A model generated the notes under the pieces. The model saw nothing but the letters and a program-made list of their open reading frames with translations. It did not search any database and was not told where the DNA came from. Positions 1 to 7,053 of a DNA stretch of 38,562 nucleotides are shown here, in pieces. The stretch covers positions 1 through 38,562 of the forward strand of contig JASBVM010000046.1 of NCBI GenBank assembly GCA_029961055.1, read 5' to 3'. Position numbers and translations under genes: made by a program. Position 1 is the first letter of the stretch. Each line of letters begins with the position of its first letter. Source of the stretch: Bacillota bacterium. GTDB lineage: Bacteria > Bacillota > Sulfobacillia > JAIMAT01.

Positions 1-234
1 CCCGGGCTCTTCGCCCCAGACCTGGCGGAAGAGGCGCTCCGCCTCGCGCCGGCGCGCCTCGGTCCGTTGGCGGTCCACCACCCAGGTGCCGTCCGCTTCC
101 TCGCGGACGGCGTCGCCGGGTGCGACCGGGCCGCGGATCCGCTCGCGGGGGAGCACCAGCGAGCGCCGGTCCTCCAGCTCGATCACCGCCAGGCGGCCCT
201 CTTGCTCCAGCCGGTCGACGATGCCGGTGCGCAC
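1..234 (-). CDS. DUF3006 family protein (partial, runs off left edge)
   Basis: The visible 78 codons start with VRTGIVDRLEQ and continue with a run of beta-strand type sequence (LAVIELEDRRSLVLP, then a GDAVREEADGTWVVD segment) and a charged helix. This matches the compact DUF3006 family, small proteins of unknown function that are often encoded beside metallo-beta-lactamase/ComEC-like genes, as here. I chose GTG at 232-234 because an AGGAGG ribosome binding site lies about nine bases upstream; the reading frame is open to the window edge, so the stop is not seen. It follows the metallo-beta-lactamase gene on the same strand after a 48-base gap and is probably cotranscribed with it. The family match is by recall of the family pattern; the function is unknown. 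Confidence 0.75.
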   Translation of the reverse strand, partial: MRTGIVDRLEQEGRLAVIELEDRRSLVLPRERIRGPVAPGDAVREEADGTWVVDRQRTEARRREAERLFRQVWGEEPG

Positions 235-282
235 GTTCCGCCGCCTCCTCACGCCCCGGTGCAGCGTCTCGTCCTCGGCACC

Positions 283-1527
283 TCAGGGCAGGTTCTCACA
301 GGCCAGGCCGTCGTGGTCGCCGTCCAGGCGGTAGGGGTCGCCCGCCGGACCGCCGTGCGCCAGGAAGAAGGACTGGGCGGCCTCCCGCGTCACGAAGTCG
401 CCGCAGTCGACGTCGCCCGTAGCCCGGAGGTCGGCCAGCGCCCGCGCCCACTCCGGGTGTGACGCCGCCCCCGAGGAGGGGGGCGTCAGCGGGCGGACGT
501 TCCACCGGAGGCTCCGCCCCTCCGTCACGGCCACCACCGAGCCCTGGAGATCGGTCCGGAAGATGGCTGCCCCGGCGGCCCGCAGCCGGCCGACCGTCTC
601 CGGTGCCGGGTGGCCGTAGGGATTGCCGGCGCCGACGCTGATCACCGCATAGGCCGGCCGCACGGCGCGGAGGAAGCTCGCCGACGTGGAGGACCTGGAC
701 CCGTGGTGGGCGACCACCAGGACCGTGGCGCGAAGCGGCTCCCCGGCCGCCATCATCTCCTCTTCGGCCCGCGCCTCCGCGTCCCCGGGGAGAAGGACGG
801 CGACGGAGCCGTAGCGGATGCGGAGGACCGCCGAGGCGTCGTTGGTGTCGCCGCTGGGATGGTCGCGGACGGGCCCGACGAAGCGGGCGGAGATCTGTGC
901 CCCGAGCGGGATGCTCACCCCGGCGCGCGCGTCCACCGGGCGGACGCCCCGGTCGGCCATGGCCCGGAGGAAGTCGAGATAGGTGCGCGTGGTGTGGAGC
1001 AGCCTGGGGGTGTAGACCGCCTCCGTCGGGATGGCGCGGAGGACGGCCGCGGCGCCGCCGATGTGGTCCGCGTCGGGGTGGGAGGCGACGAAGGCGCTCA
1101 GCCGGTGCACCCCGTGGCTGCGCAGGTAGGCGACCACCTCCGGGCCCGCCTCGTGCGGACCGGCGTCGTAGAGAAGCGCCTTCCCGTCCGGAAGCTTCAC
1201 CAGCACCGAGAGACCCTGTCCCACGTCGATGACGTGGAGCTCCAGGCCGCCCCGCGCACCCGTCGCCGGCGGGGTGACCTGCACGTGGACGGCTCCGGCG
1301 TCCTGTGTCGCCGTGGCCTGGCGCCCGTCCGAGGTCTGGCGGCCGCCTCCGCCCGCGGGGGCAGCCGCCAGCGCGCCGCCCAGCAGGAGGAGCGCCAGGG
1401 CGGCGGCCAGGACCTCCGCCGACGCCTTCCTCGAAGCGATGCCGAGCAGGGGGAGACCGCCGCGGCGAATACCGTAGAGGCCCACCAGCAGGAGCAGCAG
1501 CGAGAGGAGCGTCACGGCCGAATCCAT
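283..1527 (-). CDS. ComEC/Rec2-like metallo-beta-lactamase fold hydrolase with C-terminal Excalibur domain
   Basis: A 414-residue protein. Residues 1-60 contain two hydrophobic segments, so the protein is membrane anchored or exported. The catalytic domain follows, with the metal-binding motif SHPDADHIGG and the later signature VAHHGSRSSTS plus GNPYGHP, typical of the soluble C-terminal domain of the DNA-uptake protein ComEC and of its stand-alone relatives. The last ~40 residues (DVDCGDFVTREAAQSFF ... DGDHDGLACENLP) are an Excalibur calcium-binding motif with its two cysteines and aspartate-rich loop. It lacks the ComEC membrane channel, so it is not a complete competence protein; an extracellular nuclease or phosphodiesterase is the more likely role, which is inference. 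It is followed by a DUF3006 gene, a pairing common for this family. Confidence 0.88.
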   Translation of the reverse strand: MDSAVTLLSLLLLLVGLYGIRRGGLPLLGIASRKASAEVLAAALALLLLGGALAAAPAGGGGRQTSDGRQATATQDAGAVHVQVTPPATGARGGLELHVIDVGQGLSVLVKLPDGKALLYDAGPHEAGPEVVAYLRSHGVHRLSAFVASHPDADHIGGAAAVLRAIPTEAVYTPRLLHTTRTYLDFLRAMADRGVRPVDARAGVSIPLGAQISARFVGPVRDHPSGDTNDASAVLRIRYGSVAVLLPGDAEARAEEEMMAAGEPLRATVLVVAHHGSRSSTSASFLRAVRPAYAVISVGAGNPYGHPAPETVGRLRAAGAAIFRTDLQGSVVAVTEGRSLRWNVRPLTPPSSGAASHPEWARALADLRATGDVDCGDFVTREAAQSFFLAHGGPAGDPYRLDGDHDGLACENLP

Positions 1528-1876
1528 CGCCAGCGTCTGGCCCCCTCGAAGCCATAGGTTGCCCGGTCTCTGCGGTCACAGGAGGGGGCGCGCCCCGGGG
1601 GCTGGACGGCCCGCCGGCGGCGGCTTCAGCGCCAGCATACCTCACCGCCGGGCGGGGAGGAGCCGCTCCCCGGCGATCGGCGCCTGGGGGGAGGCGCCGA
1701 TCGCGTGGCAAGGGGGGAGGAACTCGGCCGGCCGCCCGGAGTGCCGCACCGATGGCGACGCCTCCGATGCCGGCTCCTCCGGCGAAGGGATATCATCGCT
1801 CTTGGGCCCTTCCGCCGGAGACGGTGGGGAGTGGCTCCAGCGATCACATCACCTTGGTGAAGGGGGCAGACGTCGC
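1528..1876. other. Divergent intergenic region with a perfect 12-bp stem-loop
   Basis: No convincing gene is seen here. The region separates the minus-strand hydrolase gene from the plus-strand Rieske gene. It contains a perfect inverted repeat, GCGATCGGCGCC (1673-1684) and its complement (1693-1704), around an eight-base loop. Neither side is followed by a T-run, so it is not an ordinary intrinsic terminator. A possible -10-like hexamer TATCAT lies near 1791, about 85 bases before the Rieske start, without a clear -35 element. Confidence 0.5.
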
Positions 1877-2221
1877 TTGGCTTTTCAAACTCTCGGCCTG
1901 TCCAGCCGTCTTTTCGAGCATCGGGACTCCGTGGTCACCTGGTTCAAGGGTCGTCCCGTCCTGGTGGCCCGCGTCGACGGCCAGCTCTACGGCCTGGACG
2001 CCGTCTGCGCGCACATGGGCTGCGCCATCCTCACCGACGTGGAGGGAAAGGAAGCGGTCTGTCCGGCGCACGGCGCACGCTATGACCTGGCCACCGGCCA
2101 GCTGACCCAGCCCGCGCGCGTCCTCCCCGAGCGGCCGTGCGGGCAGGAGTCGGTACGGACGCCGCTGCGCACCTATCAGGTGCGGGAGAACGAAGGCATG
2201 CTGGAGATCGACGCCGACTAG
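1877..2221 (+). CDS. Rieske [2Fe-2S] protein (small ferredoxin type)
   Basis: A 114-residue protein with the Rieske cluster motif: C44-A-H46, a 15-residue spacer, then C62-P-A-H65 followed by GARYDLATG. These two cysteines and two histidines bind a [2Fe-2S] cluster. The size and lack of a membrane segment fit the soluble Rieske ferredoxins that feed electrons to nitrite reductase-like or dioxygenase-type enzymes rather than a bc1-complex subunit. The reading frame is open upstream, but I chose TTG at 1877 because a GGGGG-type site sits about nine bases before it and the family homology begins only here; the upstream stretch is arginine and glycine rich and unlike protein. It converges on the end of the hydrogenase operon, and its redox partner is not evident in the window. 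Confidence 0.85.
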   Translation: MAFQTLGLSSRLFEHRDSVVTWFKGRPVLVARVDGQLYGLDAVCAHMGCAILTDVEGKEAVCPAHGARYDLATGQLTQPARVLPERPCGQESVRTPLRTYQVRENEGMLEIDAD

Positions 2222-2227
2222 TCGCCC

Positions 2228-2261
2228 CGGCGGCCACGGGAGCCAGTCCCCGCGGCCGCCG
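2228..2261. terminator. Inverted repeat between convergent genes (possible bidirectional terminator)
   Basis: CGGCGGCC (2228-2235) pairs perfectly with GGCCGCCG (2254-2261), and the loop contains a further GGG/CCC pairing. It sits between the convergent ends of the Rieske gene and the hydrogenase operon. It has no U-tract on either side, so termination activity is inferred from position and structure only. Confidence 0.4.
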
Positions 2262-2273
2262 GCGCCGGGTGCG

Positions 2274-2648
2274 TCAGCCTCCCGCCACCTCGTGGCCGTG
2301 GGGGTGGGGATGCTCGTGGGCGGTTCCGTCGGCATGGACGTGGGTGTGCCCACCGTCATGGTGGGCGTGGGGATGCTCGTGAACGTGCCCCTCCTCGCCG
2401 GGAAGGTGGACGTGGAACGTCTCCTCCTGGGCGCGCGCCGCCGCCTCGGACCGGAGTCGCTCCAGGGCGAGCGAGGCCCGCTCCAGGCCGGTCTGCGCTT
2501 CCGCCAGGAGCTCGCCCAGATCGTCCTCCCCGAAGCCGCGCAGGCGCCGCTCCCACTCGCCCAGGGAGGCGGCGAGCAGGCGGCCTGCGGCCTGGTACTG
2601 CCGCGTCACGATCTCCAGCTCCTCAAAGTTGGTCCCGTTCTGGCACAT
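2274..2648 (-). CDS. Histidine-rich metal-binding protein at the end of the hydrogenase operon
   Basis: A 124-residue protein in two parts. Residues 1 to about 77 are polar and helical, probably a coiled coil (heptad-like leucines in GELLAEAQTGLERASLALERL). The last ~46 residues carry 16 histidines in alternating HxH, HPH and HDGGHTH patterns, a tail expected to bind Ni(II) or Zn(II). I chose ATG 2648 rather than 2654 because AAGGAGG lies eight bases before it but only two before the first ATG. It is the last gene of the hydrogenase/hyp operon. HypB here lacks the polyhistidine stretch that stores nickel in some species, so this protein may provide that function; this is inference. No known family is recognised for the N-terminal part. 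Confidence 0.8.
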   Translation of the reverse strand: MCQNGTNFEELEIVTRQYQAAGRLLAASLGEWERRLRGFGEDDLGELLAEAQTGLERASLALERLRSEAAARAQEETFHVHLPGEEGHVHEHPHAHHDGGHTHVHADGTAHEHPHPHGHEVAGG

Positions 2649-2711
2649 GGTCATAACCTCCTTGCCCCGTCACCGGGCACCCAGGCGGATCCCCGGGGGT
2701 CCCGGTTCACG

Positions 2712-3479
2712 CTACAGGGTCAGATTCGCATTGTTCAGGGCTCGCCGGGTTTCCGCCCTCAACCACCTCAGGGAGCGGGGCGTGAGCACCTCGCACGCCC
2801 AGTCCCAGTGGATCGAGACGATGTCGCCCGGGCGTGGATCGGTCACGAAGCCGCGCCCGTCGATCTGCCGGGCGACCGTCACGACCGCCGGCTCCCCCAG
2901 CAGAAGCCGCCCTTCGCGAAGCTCCAGCGGCCGGCGCTCCACCCGGAGCGACGGCCCCTCGACCGAGACCACCCGGCCCCAGCTGATGCGGCACCTGTCC
3001 ATGTGCTCCACGGAGACGGTGGCGCGCTCGTTCCGCATCAGCCCCGCCCGGAGGTAGACGTCGAAGACGTGGAAGTTGTGGTGCGGGCGCGCCCCGTGCT
3101 CCAGCTTGCCGGCCAGCCACCGGAACGCTCCCGGGCTCATGCGCGGCCGGAAGCGCTCGACCAGCGAGTCGTAGAAAGGCCGTGCCGTCACCCGCCCCAG
3201 CAGCTCGTTGCCGATCCAGTACGCCTCGACGACGCGCCGGTCGAAGGGGTCGGCCACCCCGGAAGCCATGGCGATCAGCCGCAGGTAGGGGTAGGCTCCC
3301 TCGAAGCGCCGTTCCAGCGCCAGCAGGCCGCGATCCGACCGCTGCTCCGCCACGTAGCCGAGGATCGTCCCGGACTCGTCCGGCCCGCAGTACCCGAGCC
3401 GGTTGGGCGGAAACGCATAACGCCCGAAGAGGATTGCGCCCTCCTGCACCGCCGGATCCAGCCTCAGGTCGGTCGTCAT
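2712..3479 (-). CDS. Conserved hydrogenase-operon protein of unknown function (DUF6390-like)
   Basis: A 255-residue soluble protein beginning MTTDLRLDPAVQEGAILFGR, with no membrane segment and no catalytic motif that I recognise. A central stretch rich in histidine and aromatic residues (GARPHHNFHVFDVYLRAG) and a C-terminal VSIHWDWACEVL segment stand out. From memory it resembles DUF6390 proteins, which occur in hydrogenase gene clusters of Actinobacteria and related bacteria, but I cannot verify that here. The start ATG overlaps the stop of the upstream transporter gene by four bases (ATGA), and AAGGAGG precedes it, so the two are translationally coupled. Its position within the hyp operon suggests a role in hydrogenase maturation, nickel handling or regulation, without direct evidence. 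Confidence 0.8.
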   Translation of the reverse strand: MTTDLRLDPAVQEGAILFGRYAFPPNRLGYCGPDESGTILGYVAEQRSDRGLLALERRFEGAYPYLRLIAMASGVADPFDRRVVEAYWIGNELLGRVTARPFYDSLVERFRPRMSPGAFRWLAGKLEHGARPHHNFHVFDVYLRAGLMRNERATVSVEHMDRCRISWGRVVSVEGPSLRVERRPLELREGRLLLGEPAVVTVARQIDGRGFVTDPRPGDIVSIHWDWACEVLTPRSLRWLRAETRRALNNANLTL

Positions 3480-4489
3480 GGCGCGATCACCTCCTTCGTC
3501 GGCGCCGGGAAGGGCCCCTGGCCGAACCGCTCGTCGCGGCGGCCCAGGGTGTAGACGACCAGGACCGAGGCGAGGACCAGGCCGAGTCCCATGAGACGCA
3601 CGGGGGTCAGGGGGGTGCCCCGCGTAACCACGACCAGGAGCGTCGTGATCACCGGTGAGGCAGCCGATATCGCGGTGACGCCCGTGGCGGAGGCGTGCCG
3701 GAGTCCCACCACCTCCGTCAGCGTGAAGGCCAGCAGGATGAGCCCGGTGACCAGCACGTACGCCCACTGCAGCGGGGCGAGGTGCCCGACCGCCGCGAGG
3801 CGTCCCCCGGCGGCCAGATAGAGAAAGAGCAAGGCCGATCCCAGCGTCATCTTGGACGCCACCACGACCGGGAGGCTGACGGTGCGCAGCGCCACCTTGA
3901 TCAGGACGGCGCCCACGGCGGTCAGCAGCGTGCTGGCGATCAGGTAGGGCACCCCCGCGTCCCAGCGGACGGTGCGGAATTCGACGCCGACCGAGAGGCC
4001 GACGGCCAGCACGCCCAGCGCGACCCAGACCGAGCGGCTGAAGCGCTCGCCGAGGAAGAACGCCGCCAGGACGGCCACCCACAGGAACTGGGCGTGGTAG
4101 ATGAGGGACGCCGTCGGCGCCGTGCTCATCTTGAGGCCGCGGAAGTCCAGGGCATACGAGATGCTGCCCGCCACCAGCGCGATCAGCACCAGGAGTCCCC
4201 ATTGGCGGCGGTCCAGACTGCTCAGCTCCCGCCGCCGCGAGCCCGACAGGACGAAGGGGAGGAGCATGGCCAGACCCACGACGCCGTTCTTGAGCGCGGT
4301 GTAGAGCGTGGAGTCGTCGAAGGTCCGGACCCCCTGGCTGTTGATGAAGACCGCGAAGCCGCTGATCAGCGCGTTCAGCGCAGCGAACCGGTAGCCGACC
4401 CCCGGGTCGGCCGGGCCTCCATCCGGCCGCGCGGCCTCCACTCGCCCCCGGGAACTCGCCTCCCGGGATCTCGCCTCCTGGGAACGCAC
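3476..4489 (-). CDS. EamA/DMT-superfamily membrane transporter
   Basis: A 337-residue protein with about ten hydrophobic segments in two repeated EamA halves (first from about residue 33, second from about residue 175). The paired-half layout, LGERFSRSVWVALGVLAVGLSVG and ITTLLVVVTRGTPLTPVRLMGLGLVLASVLVV are typical of the drug/metabolite transporter superfamily. Substrate cannot be read from the sequence. The GTG start at 4489 is the first in frame; residues 2-16 are encoded by a 15-bp tandem repeat, so translation may begin slightly later. It lies between hypE and an unknown gene within the hydrogenase operon and overlaps the latter by ATGA. A role linked to hydrogenase, for example metal or metabolite export, is speculation from position. 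Confidence 0.85.
   Translation of the reverse strand: MRSQEARSREASSRGRVEAARPDGGPADPGVGYRFAALNALISGFAVFINSQGVRTFDDSTLYTALKNGVVGLAMLLPFVLSGSRRRELSSLDRRQWGLLVLIALVAGSISYALDFRGLKMSTAPTASLIYHAQFLWVAVLAAFFLGERFSRSVWVALGVLAVGLSVGVEFRTVRWDAGVPYLIASTLLTAVGAVLIKVALRTVSLPVVVASKMTLGSALLFLYLAAGGRLAAVGHLAPLQWAYVLVTGLILLAFTLTEVVGLRHASATGVTAISAASPVITTLLVVVTRGTPLTPVRLMGLGLVLASVLVVYTLGRRDERFGQGPFPAPTKEVIAP
4441..4484. repeat. Three tandem 15-bp units at the 5' end of the transporter gene
   Basis: Units CTCGCCCCCGGGAA (4441-4454), CTCGCCTCCCGGGAT (4455-4469) and CTCGCCTCCTGGGAA (4470-4484) are tandem and nearly identical. Read on the minus strand each 15-bp unit gives five codons, so the transporter N-terminus reads as a repeating R-S-x-E-A pattern. 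A looser set of CCGGYRCC-containing units follows at 4501-4549, between this gene and hypE. Confidence 0.75.
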
Positions 4490-4566
4490 CGCATCAACCT
4501 TCTCTCCGGCACCTGTCTCCGGTACCTCTCTCCTGGTCCGGTGCCTCTCCCCCGCTACCCCGGCAG

Positions 4567-5618
4567 TCAGCAGATCCGCGGCAGCGGCTCGCCGGCCAGC
4601 ATCTCCAGCCGGCGCGTGCCGCCGACTCCGTCTTCAAGGTGAGCAGCCCCACGTGCCCGGGCTGGCGCGGCTCGGCCACGCCGTCCGGCCGCCCGACCAC
4701 CCGGCCGATGCGGGCCGCCCCCCGCCCCTCCGGCAGGGCGTGGAGCGCCGCCAGCACCGGCTCCACCGCCTCCGGGCGGCAGACGATCAGCGCCTTCCCC
4801 TCGTTGGCCAGGTAGAGCGGGTCCAGCCCCATCAGCTCGCAGGCGCCCTCCACCGCGGGATCGACGGGGATGGCCGCCTCCTCGACCTCCAGGTCAAAGG
4901 CGGTGGCGAGGGCGACCTCCTTCAGGGTGGTGGCGAGGCCGCCGCGCGTCGGATCGCGCAGGAAGGCCACGTGGTCTCCGCCGGCCGCCAGCACCGCCTC
5001 CACCAGCCGGTGGAGCGGCTGGGCGTCGCTCACCACCGGCGTCTCGAAGGCGAGGCCGGCCCGGGTGGAGAGGACGGCCACGCCGTGGTTCCCCACAGGG
5101 CCCGTCACCAGGATGGCGTCGCCGGGGCGGATGCGGTGGAAGCCCAGGTCGCGCCCCGGCGGCACCTCGCCCACGCCGGTGGTGTTGATGTAGAGGCCGT
5201 CCGCGGCGCCCCGCGGCACCACCTTGGTGTCGCCGGCGACGATGCGGACGCCCGCCTCCGCCGCCGCCCGGCCCAGCGAGGCGGCCAGGCGCTCCAGCGT
5301 CTCCAGCTCCAGTCCTTCCTCCAGCACCATGCCGACGGTCAGGTAGAGCGGCCGCGCGCCGCTCACCGCCAGGTCGTTGACCGTCCCGGTCACCGCCAGC
5401 TCGCCCAGGTCGCCGCCGGGGAAGAAGGCGGGCTGGACGGTGAAGGTATCCGTGGTGACGGCCAGCCGCCCCCGGGGCGCCGGCAGCACGGCGGCGTCGG
5501 TCAGCTCGGCCAGCCCCGGATCGGGGAAGGCCTTCAGGAAGACCTCCTCGATCAGCTGGTGCGTCAGCTGCCCGCCGTCGCCGTGCTGGAGCAGGATCCG
5601 CTCCTTCTCCCGCGGCAT
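4567..5618 (-). CDS. hypE: HypE, carbamoyl-dehydrating [NiFe]-hydrogenase maturation protein (apparent frameshift near 3' end)
   Basis: HypE dehydrates the carbamoyl group placed on its C-terminal cysteine by HypF to thiocyanate, the CN donor for the hydrogenase iron. The N-terminus (GDGGQLTHQLIEEVF), the ATTDTFTV-like region, GGDLGELAVTGTVNDLAVSGA and RDPTRGGLATTLKEVA are typical of this AIR-synthase-like family. As written, the frame leaves the family pattern after VGLLTLKTE and runs to a stop at 4494-4496 with a meaningless arginine/cysteine-rich tail. The expected ending GGTRRLEMLAGEPLPRIC, with the essential terminal cysteine, is present in the -1 frame and ends with TGA at 4567-4569. 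One missing base near 4624 (GAG-TCG read as GAG-GTC) would restore it. Coordinates given are for the restored gene. It follows hypD after three bases. Confidence 0.92.
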
Positions 5619-5621
5619 CGG

Positions 5622-6842
5622 TCACGCCCCCGCCCCGGAGCCGGCCACGGGGGCGGCGGCACCGGCGCCGGTCGGCCGCGTCCCCGCACCGCCGGGCCCC
5701 CTCCGGACGGCGGCCAGCGCCGCCTCCACGGCCTCGGGCTCGTACTGGTAGTAGGCCGCGCAGGAGCCCTCGCTGGAGACCATGCAGGGGCCGATGGGGC
5801 GGTCGGGCCGGCAGGCGACGGCGAAGAGCTTGCAGCCCGTGGGCAGGATCTTCCCCTGCAGGACGTCGCCGCAGCGGCAGCCGGGAGGCACCCGGGTGGG
5901 CGGCAGGTCGAGGTCCAGCCTCCGGGAGGCGTCGTACCGGGCGAACTCCTGGGCGATGGCCATGCCGCTCGCCGGGATCGGGCCGAGCCCGCGCCAGACC
6001 GCGTCCGCCGGGCGGAAGACCCGCCGGATCAGCTCCTGGGCGTGCGGGTTGCCGTGCTCCTGGACGGTCCGCGGATAGGCGTTCCGCACTTCGGCACGGC
6101 CGTCGGCGATCAGGGTGGCGAGCTCTCCCACACCGGCCAGCAGGTCGAGCGGGTCGAAGCCGGTCACGACACCGGGAAGCCCGTACTCCCGGGGCAGAAA
6201 CTGCCAGCCCTCCGTGCCCGTGACCACGCTGACGTGACCGGGCAGGACGAAGCCGTCCAGGCGCGCGTCGCCCCCGTCCAGGAGCGCGCGCACCGCCGGC
6301 GGGGTGTACTTGTGCGCCGACAGCACGGCGAAGTTCCGCAGGCCTCGCGCCTCCGCCTCCAGGATGGCGTGGGCGATGCCCGGCGCCGTCGTCTCGAAGC
6401 CCACCCCCAGGAAGACCACGGTCGCCTCCGGGTTCTCCTCGGCCACCTTGAGCGCGTCCAGGGCGGAGTAGACGACGCGCACGTCGGCGCCCTGCGTCCG
6501 CTCCCGCTGGAGCGTGGTCCGGCTGCCGGGGATGCGCATCATGTCGCCGAAGGTGGTGACGATGACGCCGGGCACCCGCGCCGTCTCGATCATGGCGTCG
6601 ATGTCCCGCTGGTCGGTGACGCAGACCGGGCAGCCGGGACCCGAGACCAGCTCCACCAGGTCGCTCAGCAGGCTCCGCACCCCGCTGCGCGAGAAGGAGA
6701 CGGTGTGGGTGCCGCAGACCTCCATCAGCCGGAGCTTCCTCCCGAGGCGGGAATCGGCGCGCTCCAGCTCCTGCCGGACGCCGCCCACGACGGCGCGGGC
6801 GCGCTCCGGATCCCTAAACCCCTTCAGCGTCGTCCAGTCCAT
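5622..6842 (-). CDS. hypD: HypD, scaffold protein for Fe(CN)2CO assembly
   Basis: A 406-residue protein that, together with HypC, holds the iron atom while cyanide and CO ligands are attached. The conserved cysteine motifs are present: C43-G-T-H-T, C71-P-V-C74 followed by VTDQRDID, and the C-terminal [4Fe-4S] cysteines in GCRCGDVLQGK, TGCKLF and CRPDRPIGPC. Other family hallmarks are FGDMMRIPGS, FLGVGFETTAP, SAHKYTPPA and LPGHVSVVTG. The last ~35 residues (alanine, glycine and proline rich) extend beyond the usual end of the family. It overlaps the hypC 3' end by 29 bases and is followed by hypE after three bases, so it is translationally coupled in the hyp operon. Confidence 0.97.
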   Translation of the reverse strand: MDWTTLKGFRDPERARAVVGGVRQELERADSRLGRKLRLMEVCGTHTVSFSRSGVRSLLSDLVELVSGPGCPVCVTDQRDIDAMIETARVPGVIVTTFGDMMRIPGSRTTLQRERTQGADVRVVYSALDALKVAEENPEATVVFLGVGFETTAPGIAHAILEAEARGLRNFAVLSAHKYTPPAVRALLDGGDARLDGFVLPGHVSVVTGTEGWQFLPREYGLPGVVTGFDPLDLLAGVGELATLIADGRAEVRNAYPRTVQEHGNPHAQELIRRVFRPADAVWRGLGPIPASGMAIAQEFARYDASRRLDLDLPPTRVPPGCRCGDVLQGKILPTGCKLFAVACRPDRPIGPCMVSSEGSCAAYYQYEPEAVEAALAAVRRGPGGAGTRPTGAGAAAPVAGSGAGA

Positions 6843-7053
6843 AGAGCTCCACCCATAGCTTCAGACTCTCCTCCGCTTCCTCGGGGTCGACGATCTCGAT
6901 CGCCTCGCCCGCGTGGACCATGACGAAGTCGCCCACCTGCACCTCCGGCACCAGCGCCACGCCCACCTCGCGCTCGTTGCCGAAGTACTCCACCTTCGCC
7001 ATCTGCCGCTGCCGGTCGATGGCGATCACCTTACCGGGTGCCGCCAGACACAC
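6814..7053 (-). CDS. hypC: HypC, small chaperone for hydrogenase iron centre assembly
   Basis: A 79-residue protein starting MCLAAPGKVIAI, the diagnostic N-terminus of the HypC/HupF family. Cys2 binds the iron atom together with HypD and later contacts the large-subunit precursor. The rest forms the usual OB-like barrel (VGVALVPEVQVGDFVMVHAGEAIE). Translation starts with GTG at 7053 preceded by AGGAGGTGGG; it overlaps hypF by 23 bases upstream and hypD by 29 bases downstream. Confidence 0.97.
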   Translation of the reverse strand: MCLAAPGKVIAIDRQRQMAKVEYFGNEREVGVALVPEVQVGDFVMVHAGEAIEIVDPEEAEESLKLWVELYGLDDAEGV

